Shown here: one piece after another, positions 1 to 12,300 of the stretch
How positions within the stretch are numbered: the stretch's first letter is position 1
How the letters are laid out: every line of letters begins with the position of its first letter
Origin: Corylus avellana
Lineage: Eukaryota; Streptophyta; Magnoliopsida; Fagales; Betulaceae
Direction: 5' to 3'
Assembly (NCBI RefSeq): GCF_901000735.1
Contig: NC_081541.1
Coordinates: 806,001-870,000 of the forward strand
DNA length: 64,000 nt
The notes under the pieces: model-generated
Database searches by the model: none
Told to the model about the DNA's origin: nothing
What the model saw: only the letters and a program-made list of their open reading frames with translations
Program-made: the position numbers and the translations under genes

Positions 1-1755
1 TTGCCAAAAAAAAGCTTATTCCTCCAACAATTAGGGAGTTCTCCAGATAACAAGTTATTCGAAAGATCAAAGTGACTATAATCACTCATGGATGATCTAT
101 TTGTTTGGCATATGGATGTAATAGATCCTTGGAACTTGTTATTGGAGAGATTTAACAGGCTCCAATTAGAATTAAGTTGTGGCAATGGACCAGTAAAGTT
201 GTTATAACTCAAATCTGTTATATGATAATCAAAAAAGCTTGATGAAAACCAATGAAGAGGTATGGTACCCTTGATATGGTTGTGGGACAGATTTAAGAGC
301 TTTATATTGGAAGAAAGGTTCCAAAACCAGTTGGGGATAGTATCTGAAATTCCTACATCTGACATTTCAAGCTCTGAAAAATTCTTTTGTGTTTGAAGCC
401 ATTGAGGAAACGCTGACCCCAATTTGCAAGAACTCAATCTTATGATATCCAGATGAAATGGGGGAACCCAATTTGAACTAAACTTCAATGACAAAGAATT
501 AAAAGACAAGTCCAATTGATTTAAACTGGAAAGATTTGACAAGTGTGCTTCAGTGACATCGCCTTCTAAAGAATTTGAAGACACAGCTAGAACTTGGAGC
601 ATAGAAAGTTCTCCCACACTTTTGGTTAAACTTCTATTTAACCGGTTGTGGGATAGACGCAACTCTCTCAAGAAAGAGAAATTTGAAAGATCAAGTACCT
701 CTCCACTTATATTATTGTAAGACAAGTCTAATACTTGCAAGTTGTGAAGATTCTCCAAAGTTCGTGGCATCACCCCTCGAAGGTTGTTTCCAGAGAGGTC
801 GAGATGAACAAGAGCTACCATTTTCCCAAAAGCTCTTGGAATTGATTCAAGGTTGTTGCCAGAGAGGTCGAGATGAACAAGAGCTACCATATTCCCAAAA
901 GCTCTTGGAATTGAACCAAGGTTGTTAACCCCAAGGTTAAGAAAGACAAGGCTATTGGTATATTTGAATAGCCATGGGAATACGGAGGAGTTGAGATGAT
1001 TCCAAGAGAGATCAAGGAATGAAAGTGGTGAAGAAGAATTAGCATTGACAAGCACAGGAGGAATCGGCATGGAGAGCTCACAATAACATAGACTTAAGTG
1101 TAATAAAGAAGGGAGCATGTTGACCTTATCTGGCCAATTGACAACCTTGCTAAAGGTTCACATAACCCATATCTAAGTGCCTTAAAGAGGAGAGATTAAA
1201 GAGCCAGTCAAGATTGTGGTCTTCAATTGGCCAATCGTTCCCTCCGAGATCAAGAAAAATCAAGCTTGAGAGATTTCCAAGCTGCGGTGGAATGGTTCCA
1301 GAAAAAGAGTTGTAGGAAAGATTGAGATACCGTAATTTAGTGAGTGAACCAATGAATTCTGGGAGGATGGAGAAATTATTGCAACTTAAGTCGAGGTAAG
1401 TCAAATGCTGCAAACCAAGAAATATTGAAGAGTTTTTCTCACCATGTAGATATTTGGGCCGGGGTTCAGAGTACTTATCTCCCCGAAGATCAAGCTTGAC
1501 AACATGAGCAGTTCGGTTGCTGCATTTAATTCCTTTCCAATCGCAACAATCTTCCTCCTGGCTGCCCCAAGAAGACAGCAGACCGTCATCATCTTGAAGG
1601 CTTTGTTTGAGTTTGAGGAGTGCTTGTCTTTCTTCCTCTATACATCTGACTTCTGAATTACGGAAATTCAAACCGAAACAAATTGAAGGTACGGTACATA
1701 GGAGGAGGAGGAGGAGGCCAAGTAGAAGCAACAATGCAGCGTAAGGGCCTCTCAT
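1..1755 (-). pseudogene. RLP1: Cf/EIX-type LRR receptor-like protein, 3'-truncated by window, frameshifted
   Basis: The start codon is the complement of 1753-1755 (MRGPYAALL...). A hydrophobic signal peptide is followed by an LRRNT_2 cap (EEERQALLKLKQSLQDDDG, then the CCDWKGIKC cysteine pair) and plant-type LRRs. Compared with RLP2, one extra A near 1153-1156 shifts the frame, and translation stops after about 201 residues (...DMGYVNL). Beyond the shift the LRR frame continues openly to position 1 and is almost identical to RLP2, so a single lesion separates it from an intact gene. The transmembrane end lies off the left edge. It carries two copies of the SIPRAFG LRR unit, against four in RLP2. 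A recent pseudogene is the best call. An assembly error at that base is the main alternative. Confidence 0.85.
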
Positions 1756-1846
1756 TGTTTGACGCTCTAATTAAGTCTTTGGGAGTGGTGGTGGGTAAGA
1801 GGTGAAGCTGAGATAAAAAGAAGTTATAATCAGTAGATCGATGCAA
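1658..1846 (-). other. Upstream ORF overlapping the RLP1 start
   Basis: A 62-codon ORF starts 91 bases upstream of the RLP1 ATG (MHRSTDYNFFLSQLHLL...) and runs out of frame across it. The same upstream ATG is present in RLP3 (27092, out of frame) and in RLP2 (17376, where it is in frame with the receptor). If the 5' UTR includes it, it could lower translation of RLP1 and RLP3. Transcript starts are not known from sequence, so this is inference. Confidence 0.4.
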
Positions 1847-3161
1847 CTACTGCTGGTTTTGGTGTCCAAAGTAAACCATATGGATATTGTATTTATATTG
1901 CTATTGGCTACAATTATAATGTAACAGTGCCTTGAAAAGTCTAAAACAAACTTGCAAAAGCAAACATCAATTATACAGAAACTTCGGGGAAGACTCGACA
2001 GTCAACTTGCAAATGGAAAAAACTTCCTGCTGGGATCGAGTAGGGACACAACTGAATGAAATGTTGGCAACAAGTTTCTCATCTTTTCTCGTTTTTCTTA
2101 AAAAAAAAAAAAAAAAAAAAAAAATTAAACTCCCTTTCTTTCACAAAAAATTCAAAATTCATTTCCTCTTTATATCACATCAATTAATTCTTATTACTAT
2201 TTTAAGAAAACAAAAATGGAAAAAAATTAAACTCCTTTCTTCAAACAATTTTTCTAATATTTGTTAACAAGCTGTTTATTGGTCGTAACAAATGCGTCCA
2301 ACTACCAAATTTGTACTTGGTTTTGCATGACTGAGGTTTGATGGCTTAGAGGGTAAGCCGATGCAAGCTGTGTTCTGGTGTGGTGGGTGATTGTGTTGTT
2401 GTGTTAGTGTTCCACGTGAACGCTAAAAAAAATAATAATTCATATCACTTTTAATAAAAAATTAAAGAAATTAAAAACTTCAAAAATTAATTAATAATTA
2501 ATTAATTATTGTCAAATGCTTCCCAAAGAGAGAAGCCATGCACACGGCTAATAACCACCAATTAAATGAAATACAAATTGTCGAGGATGAGAACACTGGA
2601 GCATTAAAAGCATTATTTAAATTACATATTATATATGATCTCTCGATCTGCAAATTTTTTGTCGTACATAGCATTGCCAATTGGAGTAGTACGTAGCAAT
2701 TCCTGATATAGTAAGCAACGAGGTAAAAGAAAACCATTAGTCTGGAGACACTAGCTAGCTAGATGGACAGCTTCTTCATGCAAAGTGAAACTTGGCATCC
2801 AGAATAAGTGTTTTGCCCTGTTGCCTTCATTGACAATCTGCTTCTTATTTGCATTGCTGCGCAGCAAATAAAAAAAAATGGCGAATGTTAGAGAAAAGTA
2901 AAAATAAAAACAGCGTCGTGGTGCTAATTGTTTATAATCCATATTTATTCAGTTCTTACGGTAAGTGAGGTGAACATGTCTAGCAAATTAGTGAAAGATA
3001 CCAAAGGTAATCTCATGGAACATTAATTTAGGCCTTCTCCAATATTCCATAGCACTTGCACTTTTCTAAAGAATCTATTGTCTTCCCATGTCTATAAATT
3101 TCAAATAACTGTAATTTTTTTTTAATTTATTATTATTATTATTTTTTATCTATGAGAAACT
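1756..3161. repeat. Duplicated block A, copy 1 (5' flank of RLP1)
   Basis: This flank is nearly identical, base for base, to 17290-18430 and 27005-28370, and a shorter version lies at 22560-23110. It contains the RLP 5' UTR, an A-rich run at 2100-2124 and small ORFs that differ only slightly between copies. It shows the RLP genes were duplicated together with at least 1.4 kb of upstream sequence. I see no separate gene in it. Confidence 0.85.
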
Positions 3162-3176
3162 AATAGCACATAAATT

Positions 3177-3293
3177 GTTCCCAAGGGGTAGCTCAATCGG
3201 CTGTGGACTACGCCTCATGAAGCGGAAGTCACTAGTTCAAATCCCTCCTTCCTTTTCCCCTTCCCTTGTGTGGACATGTCAAAAAAAAAAAAA
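3177..3293 (+). mobile_element. tRNA-derived SINE with target-site duplication
   Basis: The element has an A-box-like stretch (TAGCTCAATCGG, from 3189) and a B-box-like stretch (AGTTCAAATCC, 3234-3244), then a pyrimidine-rich middle and a poly-A tail. It is flanked by a 15-bp direct repeat with one mismatch (AATAGCACATAAATT at 3162-3176, AATAGCACCTAAATT at 3294-3308). The paralogous block near 23125-23145 has a single copy of this site and no insert. That empty site makes a retroposed SINE much more likely than a tRNA gene. A 5'-shortened relative lies at 59487-59572. Confidence 0.85.
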
Positions 3294-3308
3294 AATAGCA
3301 CCTAAATT

Positions 3309-4579
3309 TAGCTTTTTGAGCCAAGACAGCCAGCCATGAGACTTTGGAATTTCTCCCAAAAAATTAGTTGTTAGCCAAATTCAAAACGACTAATCAAGTT
3401 TATGTTGATACATAAAACAATTAGGGACCCTCAAGATAATGTGATTTTACAAGTATATACATTGCTTTTACAAAGAGAATTGAAGAATTAAATGTGTTTA
3501 ATTGTTGCAAGATCTGTGGGGAATGCAATTATCAGTTTGAGGAAAAATTTAAGTTTATTAAATGACTTTTTAGGCCATGATAAACATATATATAATAGTT
3601 TAGGCCATGGCAAAATACTTGAAAATTGCTTTATGACAAATTAAAAATAAGGGACCCTAAAAACAAGGCCACGGATTCACTTCACCTCCAGGCTCCAACC
3701 TCAAGGCCCATTCTCTCCCTCACTCACAACTTATGGCGGAATATTTATAGTTTTTAGAGTACTAGCAACTAATTGACAGCTCAGAAAAAAAAAAAAAAAA
3801 AAAGACTACTAAATACTAGACAACAATGTTGTGCATGTTTTAGACGAGAGGCAACAATTAATGTTTTCTTAATTTGGCCGCATTGATGAGCTTAAAAAAT
3901 ATGTTTAGATGGATGTGTGTTAATATATACAAAGTACAAGAAAAAATGAAAAAATGAAAAAATTATGATGCATCCAAAGAAAAAGAAATAGATAAAACGT
4001 TACACGATTTATTTTTATATTATTACTGATTCGTGTATCGAGTCTACAATTTTGATAATGTAACAGTCGTAATTTGAAAACTCTCTAAAGAACTCACGCG
4101 ACGATAAAGCAAAAAGCAAGATTCCCACAACAATTGAGAGCGAAAAGAAAAGTGTGTATATATAATTGGTTCGCTATTACTCCTTTAATTTTCTGTTTTG
4201 TTCTTTTTGCGTCTCTCTCTCTCAAAAGTTAAAATAAAAAGCATTAATTAGCAAATGGACCATTTTGGCCTCATCAAAACCCTAATTCAACATTATTTTT
4301 TTTCTACTGGTCTAAAAAGTTAAAAAGTCATTCCATGCACCGATTGTTCAAAGCAATACCTTTTTCCTTTTTTATTAGTCTAATTAATTTGATAGTGAAT
4401 ACTAGTCTTTCGCAATGTGATGCACGCCGGTGGCCTACTTTCTCAGCAAAGTTTCACATTTTAATACTGAGAAATGTTGGTACCAAATCTTAATTTGACA
4501 GGAAATGGGTATTAAAATACCGTTAATCAAAATAATTAATAAAGATAAATTCTACAAGTATCAATATATAAATAAATTT
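3309..4579. repeat. Duplicated block B, copy 1; no gene seen
   Basis: Non-coding AT-rich sequence. Its first part, from the GAGCCAAGACAGCCAGCCAT stretch, matches 23140-24010. A segment near 4414-4460 (GCAATGTGATGCACGC...) recurs at 20148 and 20338. I see no supported coding region, only poly-A runs and short AT repeats. Confidence 0.6.
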
Positions 4580-4970
4580 CATATTATCTTGATACCCCTC
4601 TATTGTAAGATAAAGATATCTGTGTATTTTTTTTGTTTTTTTGGTGAGAGATGATCCAGATATATATTTCTATGATATGCTAAACATTTATGGCCCCAAA
4701 AAAGAAAAGATATGCAACCAATAAAATATGGGATTTTACTGATCATCCAAAATTTTGGTTGGGATGGAAAAACTTTGGATGAGACAAGTTCATAGGTAAC
4801 AAAAAAGTTCATGAATGCTATATATATATACATATATAATTATATAGTAAAAGAAGAAATCTATTACAATTATAAAGCATTAAAAATTAAGAGAAACTTA
4901 TAGACCACACTCATCCTCACGATCAAGTACCATGCATTCTCAACTTCCTTCTCATTACAACACTAACAAT
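4580..4970 (-). pseudogene. TIMELESS 3'-end fragment, copy 1
   Basis: This stretch matches the 3' UTR and last codons of the TIMELESS gene at about 46430-46790. The match includes GGCCCCAAAAAAGAAAAGAT and the segment encoding the C-terminus (RRKLRMVLDLEDD), here with a small insertion that breaks it. Beyond about 4970 the match to exon 19 is lost. It lies in the same orientation as the parent gene and is repeated at 28405-28775. It is a gene scrap inside the RLP duplication unit and not a working gene. Confidence 0.8.
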
Positions 4971-5165
4971 AGATGCCCCTATATGCCATTTTCTTTCTTA
5001 TGTTTAGAAAAAATTTTAAAAAAAAATCACAAAAACTTACTCATATCAGATTCCTTATTTTATTTATTTATTTATTTATTTTTTAGAAACAGATTCCTTA
5101 TATTTAACCAACCCTCAAGTGTTATATTACCGTGTTTCCCAATGTGTAAGAAACCAAAAGTGGTT

Positions 5166-5209
<44 letters not shown>

Positions 5210-6230
5210 CTCTTTCCTCTCTCCTATTTTAAGAAAACAAAAATGGAAAACAATTATTGTGTTAGTGTGCTACGTCAACACTAATAAAAATAAAGACAAA
5301 TATCACTCTTAATAAAAAATAAATAAATCAAAAAAATTAAAGAAATCAAAAACTTAAATAATTAATTAATTAATTAATTTTTTTTTTTAAAAAAAGAAAG
5401 GGAGTGGTGGTGAGCCACCCCCGAGGTGGCTGTGTGAAATTATGAGGTCTGGACCAAAACTTCAAAGAAGACTTGACCGTCCACTTGCAAAAACAAATTA
5501 ACATCAATGTTTAGAGTATTGCAAGGAGTAGACAGAAATTTCAAGGAAGACTTCACAGTCAACTTGGCTCTCAGAATGGTACGAGCATGCAACTTCCTGG
5601 AAATTCATTCAAGCAAATTGTGCAAAGCTGAACATACTATTAATGAGTTGGAGAATAAATTGAATGAAATTTTGGAACATCCAGCTTCATCCTCGTGCCG
5701 TGTACGAGCATGCACTTAAATTTTGCATACTACTGGGTCTTTATGACTTCCCAGGTTGTGTTTGTGATTATCAATTTTTCTTGGCTAATCTATTATAGCT
5801 CATAAAGTGACATTTCTCTTGATGGTATATGAAAATTCCACATGCTACAAAAAGTCAAGTGTTTGAAACACGTTTTTTGTCTTTTAAATATTAGTAAGGT
5901 TTACAACTATTCAGCAATATTGAACGGTGTGAGAGAAGTCTCACTTGTTAGTTGATTGAAGAAAAGGTTGTGAAGGACTACCGCCAAAATGATGTTAGCC
6001 AAGTATGGGAAAATCCTATCCTCAAAGGTGAGGAAACTCATACGAAGATGGTATGTAAATTCCACATGCTACAAAAGAGTCAAAGTGTTGAAACACGCCT
6101 TTTGTCTTTGAAATGTCAGCAAAGACTAGCATTCCCCGTTCCAATAAGTGCGCTGCAGTCTTACCAAGAAAATTCTCATGCATGTACATGTTACGATCGA
6201 ACATCACACTGTTCCAACATTTCATTCAAT
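4971..6230. repeat. Duplicated block C, copy 1, with (TA)n at 5169-5207
   Basis: Matches 28776-29880 closely, including a (TA)n tract and the module with GAAGACTTGACCGTCCACTT near 5467. A 70-codon ORF at 5507-5719 is conserved in both copies (MFRVLQGVDRNFKEDF...). The copies are too recent for that conservation to show coding function, and it has no recognisable domain. No other gene is visible. Confidence 0.6.
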
Positions 6231-6234
6231 TTTT

Positions 6235-6465
6235 CCACAATCTCATCAAGTCAAGTCTTTATCTCTAATAGCATTATTGCTTGAAAAAAGATTACGTTGT
6301 GGAATTTTAGGTAATGATGATGAACTTGATCACATGGGAGCTTCTCAGAAATCACCAGAAAGAGAACCGTTATCAACACATTTATTTTCCTTAATTAATT
6401 ATTGTGGCAGGATTCTTAGTGAAAAAGGACTAAATAAATTAAGTTCATACAAATATTGCATCAAT
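6235..6465. repeat. 200-bp repeat, copy 1 (second copy 7945-8165)
   Basis: Direct repeat with the shared string TAATAGCATTATTGCTTGAA and downstream GGGAGCTTCTCAGAAATCAC. The two copies lie on either side of the TIMELESS exon fragment, about 1.7 kb apart. Neither shows an intact reading frame with a known domain. The nature of the repeat is unknown to me. Confidence 0.6.
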
Positions 6466-6966
6466 TTATCATTTTTCTCCCTTCATTTCTTCCCTTCACC
6501 ATAATACGAACTTTCTTTCTTCACTTGATTACATATTAGTGGCTACTAAAAATCTTAGAAATCAAGTGGAAATTAAGAAATGTACAAGTTAGCATTAGTT
6601 ATTAACTCTAGATCTCTCTCACTAGAATCTCACCCTATTGCGAATGTAGAGAGAGTTTGTTGTTCAAAAATTCATTATTACTATGACGCTCAATTTTTTT
6701 CTTTTTTAATTTCTCAATGGCTATTGCATAAGAAATGCTACACTTCCCAATTCTTTTTCCTAGCTAAAATATGATCACAAATTATATATGTACGTGTTAC
6801 AATCTCATGATATGACGACACATTTTTCAAAATTGATAATCGCAAGAGAATAACTTATATCCGAAACAGGTCTGAAACATGGGCTTTTACAGCATCCAAT
6901 AATATGGTGACACCTCAAATAAAGCAAAAAAATTGCACAAAAATACCCTAGAACAAATACACCAGA

Positions 6967-7441
6967 ATTCCCTTCCATTTTGGAATAAGTCTGCAATACA
7001 TGCATTTTTTTTTTTCCTTTTGTTTCTTATTATATTTTTTATAGGCACTCAAGGAAAAGAGTCCGAGCCTTTAGTGAAGATCAGAAAGCTATGATCAGAG
7101 CTCTATATGAGAAGTGAGTGTTACTTAGCTCGGTGGCTGGTTAATTACAATATCAATTTAAATTTCCTTTCACTAAATAGACGCTCAAAAGCTGATAAGG
7201 ATATGCTGGAATATGTTGTTTCCTTTTTCTTTTCTTTTTTTCTTTTAAAAAAAGGGGGCTTTGTTTCATCTACACAGATTCGAAGAGCATAAGAGATGCA
7301 GCTACATGATTGCAAAAGAATTGGATGCAGATAGTAAATTCACGGCTGTCCAAGTTTCTCACAAACTTAAGCAACTTGGCCTACATGTTCCTCAACATAA
7401 GAGATTTGAAGCTAACATGCATATGAGGGATGAGAATCTTA
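6967..7441 (+). pseudogene. TIMELESS exons 16-17 fragment, inverted
   Basis: On the plus strand, an exon with HSRKRVRAFSEDQKAMIRAL (7046 onward) is followed by a short intron and an exon from about 7279 with HKRCSYMIAKELDADSKFTA. These, the intron between them and some upstream intron match the working minus-strand gene at about 49190-49640. The copy ends near 7441, part way through exon 17. No other TIMELESS exons are adjacent, so it cannot encode the protein. It is a DNA-level duplication, since the introns are retained. Confidence 0.9.
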
Positions 7442-7810
7442 TTAATTTGGGAAAAAAACTATCATGGAATTTGCAATATTCTTCCAAACTATCAATTGAA
7501 CAAGTACCTCCAACTAAAAAAAAAAAAAAAAAATGCAATATATCCCCTAGGTTCTTAAAATAACAAAAAATATATAAAATTCAAAAAAAAAAACAAAACA
7601 AAAAAAGGGCTGTCGTGGTCGTGGGTCTTCACACAAGACCCATGGTGGTGGTTTGAATTTCAGTTATTTATTAATTTTTAAGACTTTAGCCTCTAGAAAG
7701 CAAGTTGAGTCCCAAGTCTTGCCTGATTTGCGGGGCAATAGTGGCGTGATTTGGCAAGATGGCGTTCACTAAAGTTTGTTTGGCAAGTTGATTGTCAAGT
7801 CTTCTTTCAA

Positions 7811-7862
<52 letters not shown>

Positions 7863-9369
7863 CAGTCCTTTCACTCTCAAGCATTAAAGTTTGTTTTACG
7901 AAAAATGACGTTCGCTCTCAAGCATTCAAGCTTGTTTGACAACTTGCTTGTCAAGTCTCTCTCTCTAATAGCATTATTGCTTGAAAGAAGATTACGTTGT
8001 GGAATTTTAGGTATTTATTGATGAACTTGACATGCATGGGAGCTTCTCAGAAATCACTGGAAAGGGAACCATTATCGACACATTTTATTTTCCTTAATTA
8101 TTGTGGCAGGATTCTTAGTGGAAAAGAACTAAACAAAGTTTATCCAAATATTGCATCAATTTATCACGGAGTTCTCAAAAAAAAAACCAACATGCTAATA
8201 GACCACTCAACCTCTTATGATATAAATCTTAAGTGATTCTTAGAGGCCCATTTCTTTCATTCGCAAATTCTAAATAAGTCCTTCTACACAAATTTTGGCT
8301 TTTTTTTTTCCGAAAGGATCCTTTGCTGTAAGGGCTTGATGGGCCACAAAGTGGGCTTTGGTTAATACGACAAGTTGGGAAGGCTGTGCTAATCTCTGAC
8401 TCTGGGCTTGAATTAGTTTTCTGAATGAAAATGTTGTTCAGCCAGTACCATTTACCTCTTTAGTGGCTTAGCTAGCTAACTCTGTGTGTATGAGATTAGT
8501 AGTCCCATGAGAATAGACTATTATCAGAAATAGAGTGTTATTAAACAAATAACTAGTTATACCTAGTATTAGCTAGTCCAATCTAAAGGTCTAATTAATG
8601 TGGGAGATGGTGGAACAGGAGACACTAGTCAAATTTGGCAAGATGGCACCTGTTCTGTTATATTGCTTTTCTGTACAATTACTCTTCCATAAATTGAAGA
8701 TGGTAAACAAGCCATGGATGTTTTGTATGAAAATGATAATACCATTGACATTCATTATGCGTGACATGTTGGGATTCCAAGAAGTGCCATGTTTATAAGA
8801 TAGGTGTGCCAAAGATGAAGATATTGAAGTGCATTAGTGAAATGATATGACAAATGATGTCAGAGACCTGTAAATTTAAAACAATCTAGTAGTTCATCAG
8901 TGGAAAATAAGGACAGATCATGTCAGAAATTTGTGAATTTGAAGAAAAGTGTAGAAGCTAGTCAATATTTAATTCTTAATTAAATGTGTTTTTGTGTTGA
9001 AAAATTAAAAGCAGACCCATTGTCTGACCTATAATATCTAGAGAGTGTGGTGATAATAGTGGCAAGATGTGGCAATGTATGTAAATGTGTTTTTGTGTTG
9101 AAAAATAAAAATATGAATTAATGTAGATGTAATCTCCAGGAAGATTTATAGAGTTGACTGAACTTGTTACAGAGGCCATATATAATAGGAAATAGTGTTT
9201 GTTTTGATATGAGGAAACAGTCGACTTAATTTTTCAACTGTACACTATTGCAGGTCGTATTTTTAAACTAGTTTCTGATTTTCTGTTTGTTATTTCAATT
9301 GGTCAATTGGTTGTGACTATATTTATGAATTCCGTGCTGTTTAAGTAATTAGTAAATTTGTTTTGGCAG
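7442..9369. other. Intergenic stretch; poly-T at 7819-7862, repeat copy 2 at 7945-8165
   Basis: No supported gene. It holds a run of more than 40 T, an inverted relative of the RLP-flank module near 7864-7960, and the second copy of the 200-bp repeat. The exons for the N-terminal half of the WDR91-like protein should lie here if that gene were complete. I could not identify any. Confidence 0.5.
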
Positions 9370-12300
9370 AAAATGGCAGGGAAGGTCACGTAGAAGATGA
9401 ATTTCCTGAAGTTAAAGTAGACTTTCAGGTAAAAGCTTCTAGAAATCGAGATATAAAAAAATATGAACTTTTACTCCCTACAGTTAAATCATTTCACGTC
9501 AGCATGTTTTGCCTTCTAGATACACATTTAATTCCTTACCTGGAATTTTCTAGTTTATTTTTACTGGAATATCACTAAATTTTTTTACTTATCAACAAAA
9601 AAAAAAAAGGAATATCACTAAATTTCAGAATACCATGGTTTCAGGAGACATTTTTGGGCCACACAAGTCCAATCAGCCGATGCCGCTTTTCTGCATCTGG
9701 GAACAATATAGCCAGTGCTTCTCTGGATGGCACAGTAAGGTACTTTTTTCTGGAATTAGGCGACAGAAAGAGATTAACTGTAAGCGTGGTGATGACTCCT
9801 AGTCCCCTATCAGTTGTGTACATTCAAATGCCTACGTGCGGGAATGGACTCAGAGGAGCCGGTTTGAAGAAAGAAAGTAAGAAAAAGAGGAGACAAAAGA
9901 AAAAACCTGTAGAACCATCCTGCCTAGGTTGTTGAGCATGCTATAGAGGGCTCCGGGGATCCCCCCCTGTTTAACTTCTTAATTATGTGCTGATTTCAAA
10001 ATTAATCCCTAATCATTCTCCATTCATTTTAACAAAGGATATGGACGTATGACTCTTCAACTCCAGCATCAAGAAATGCAACAATTTATTGTGGGGCAGA
10101 GATCATGTCACTTGACTGGGAGTCTAAGTCTGACCGCTTGGTATGTAAACCTTTTAGAGTAAATTCATGTATGGTTTGATATGGGAATGGTGGTGATTAA
10201 ATGAGATTGGATATACATACTTTTAAGTTTTGTGGTTCGTTTTGACAAAAGCTTCTCATAGGCACTGCTGATGGAGGCATTAAAGCATGGAATGTTGATG
10301 CAAAGAGGGTTGTCTGTGATCTGAGCACAACTGAAGCATTTCCGAGGTTCCTCCTACATATATTATGCCTGTGTTTCTCTTCTTCATTGGTGCTTGCTCT
10401 TACATTTCTGTGGTGCTGCAGTGTCTTGGATCTGAAGTGCAGCCCTGTAGAGCCAATTTTTGTTTCTGCGGCAGCATCCAGAGGGTATTTTCTGCTAATA
10501 ATATTAAGATTCCATATAGAAGTGAAATTCCAGATATTTGTCCTCTCTTTTAAACTTATATTAGACTGAAGTATGATGCTTGCATTGTGTTGTTGAAATG
10601 ACTTTAGTTTTGGTTTAAACTATTCTTACATAGTTAGGGTGTTTCTTGAGGACATTGATCCCTGTCATATGTAATGTTCAGAAGATTGACCTAGGATTTG
10701 TTATTCTTTTCAATGTCTTCCATATGTATAAAATGAATTTGTGCTTCTTTCTATGGCTGCAAGAGACTAATATGGATTCATTTTCTTTCTAGGCACGGCT
10801 CAAGTTATATTGACAAATTGGGGTTTGCTTCGTTAACCGTATGGAACATGAAAATGTGGAAGGCTGTGGTATCTGCTGATTCATCTTAGTACCTCATATT
10901 TGCATGCAGTTGCTAGTTTTTATTTTATCCCGTAATGATCTTTGCCTTTCATGAAGACAGTCCTTCCACTTGGTAAAGATCCACCTGCAATTACTTCCCT
11001 ATGCTTCAATCACAATGGGAAGATTTTAGCAGCTTCTGCAACCGATGGAATGATTCACATGTTTGGTATCCTTTTCCTTTTAACTATGTTAGGACCTGGT
11101 ATCGTGGTCTACATTGTAATGGTTAACATATGTTGTTGCACATACTTGTTCAAAAATTCCTTTTCTGCTGAAGTGGCCCTTCTGAATGCAATTTTGGAGG
11201 TTTACTTTGTCCCTTGGCTAGAACAGTACCGTTGTCATTTGGGGAAAAGGAAAGGGTTCCAGTTATGCACAGCTGAGGGCGCCTACACTGACACAGCCAT
11301 ATAGATATGTGAAATCCCTTAACTGGCGAAAGACATGGCTGCTGGTTTGCAAATTACTGGGTGGCCTGCACATGATTCTGCTATAAACTCTATTCTTTTT
11401 GGGCCTGATGAGACAAGCATTTTTAGCTTGGGTTCAGATGGAAAGGCAAGTATATATTGATTTTGATGTAAAATTTAGTGAGAGTTTTGAAAATAATGCT
11501 CCTTTATTTTTTTCTTTGAAACTTAATGTAATTAGATGTTTTTGCTACCTTATATTAAGTGTAAACCTCACGGAATTAGTTTTGTGGTGTTAGATTTTCG
11601 AATGGAGCTTGCAAAATCAAGGTCACGTCCTTTGGTCAAGAAACTGTAGTAGGTAAATGCATTGGTTGGCATTACTTTTTTAACAGTGAATATATTGGTT
11701 AAAACTCCCTGGACTGACTAAATTCCAACATTCAACTGTTATCATAGTTCTTGCAAAAAAGTGAGATTGATTAACTGCTTTCTATGTGCAAAATGATGTC
11801 ATAACCAGTGTGTTGTAGGACTGGGGATTGTTATACCACCTATATGTCAAATTGAAGGATTGTCGACTGATGATGTATTCTTATACCATAGGGCTTCTTT
11901 GATGTCTTCCTATACCACTATCATTTTCCCTTTTATGTTTTTCTCCTATTTTATTGCTCTCTCTCTCTCTCTCTCTCTAGGTCATTAGAGTTTATAGAAT
12001 GAAGCTTGATATATAACATGAGTTTTCAATTCTGTAGGTTTTGTGACCCTGAGAGCTCAAAAATTTGCAGACATGAAATGGCTTTAGATGCTAACGGGAG
12101 GAGACTATTGGTGACATCTGGTTTAGTAAGAGCACCCATATTTCAGGTTTATCTCTTCCCCACCATGCCCCTCTCTCTCTCTCTCTCATGCATGTGTAGA
12201 CGCACGCGCTTGCGTGTACACTCACAGACTGGTGCAGACACAGTTGGAGTGGTTTTCCCCTCAAGAAACCACTTGCTAATATATTCGTCTAGATCCATTT

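Noticed and set aside
3184..3252. Possible tRNA gene with A and B boxes
   Set aside because: There is no sound acceptor stem, and the poly-A tail, target duplication and empty paralogous site show a SINE.
5507..5719. 70-codon ORF conserved at 29324-29536
   Set aside because: The two copies lie in a recent duplication, so similarity does not show selection. No domain or related protein was recognised, and it overlaps the recurrent DNA module.
7819..7862. Long poly-T taken as the tail of an inverted retroposon
   Set aside because: No element body or target duplication could be defined next to it.
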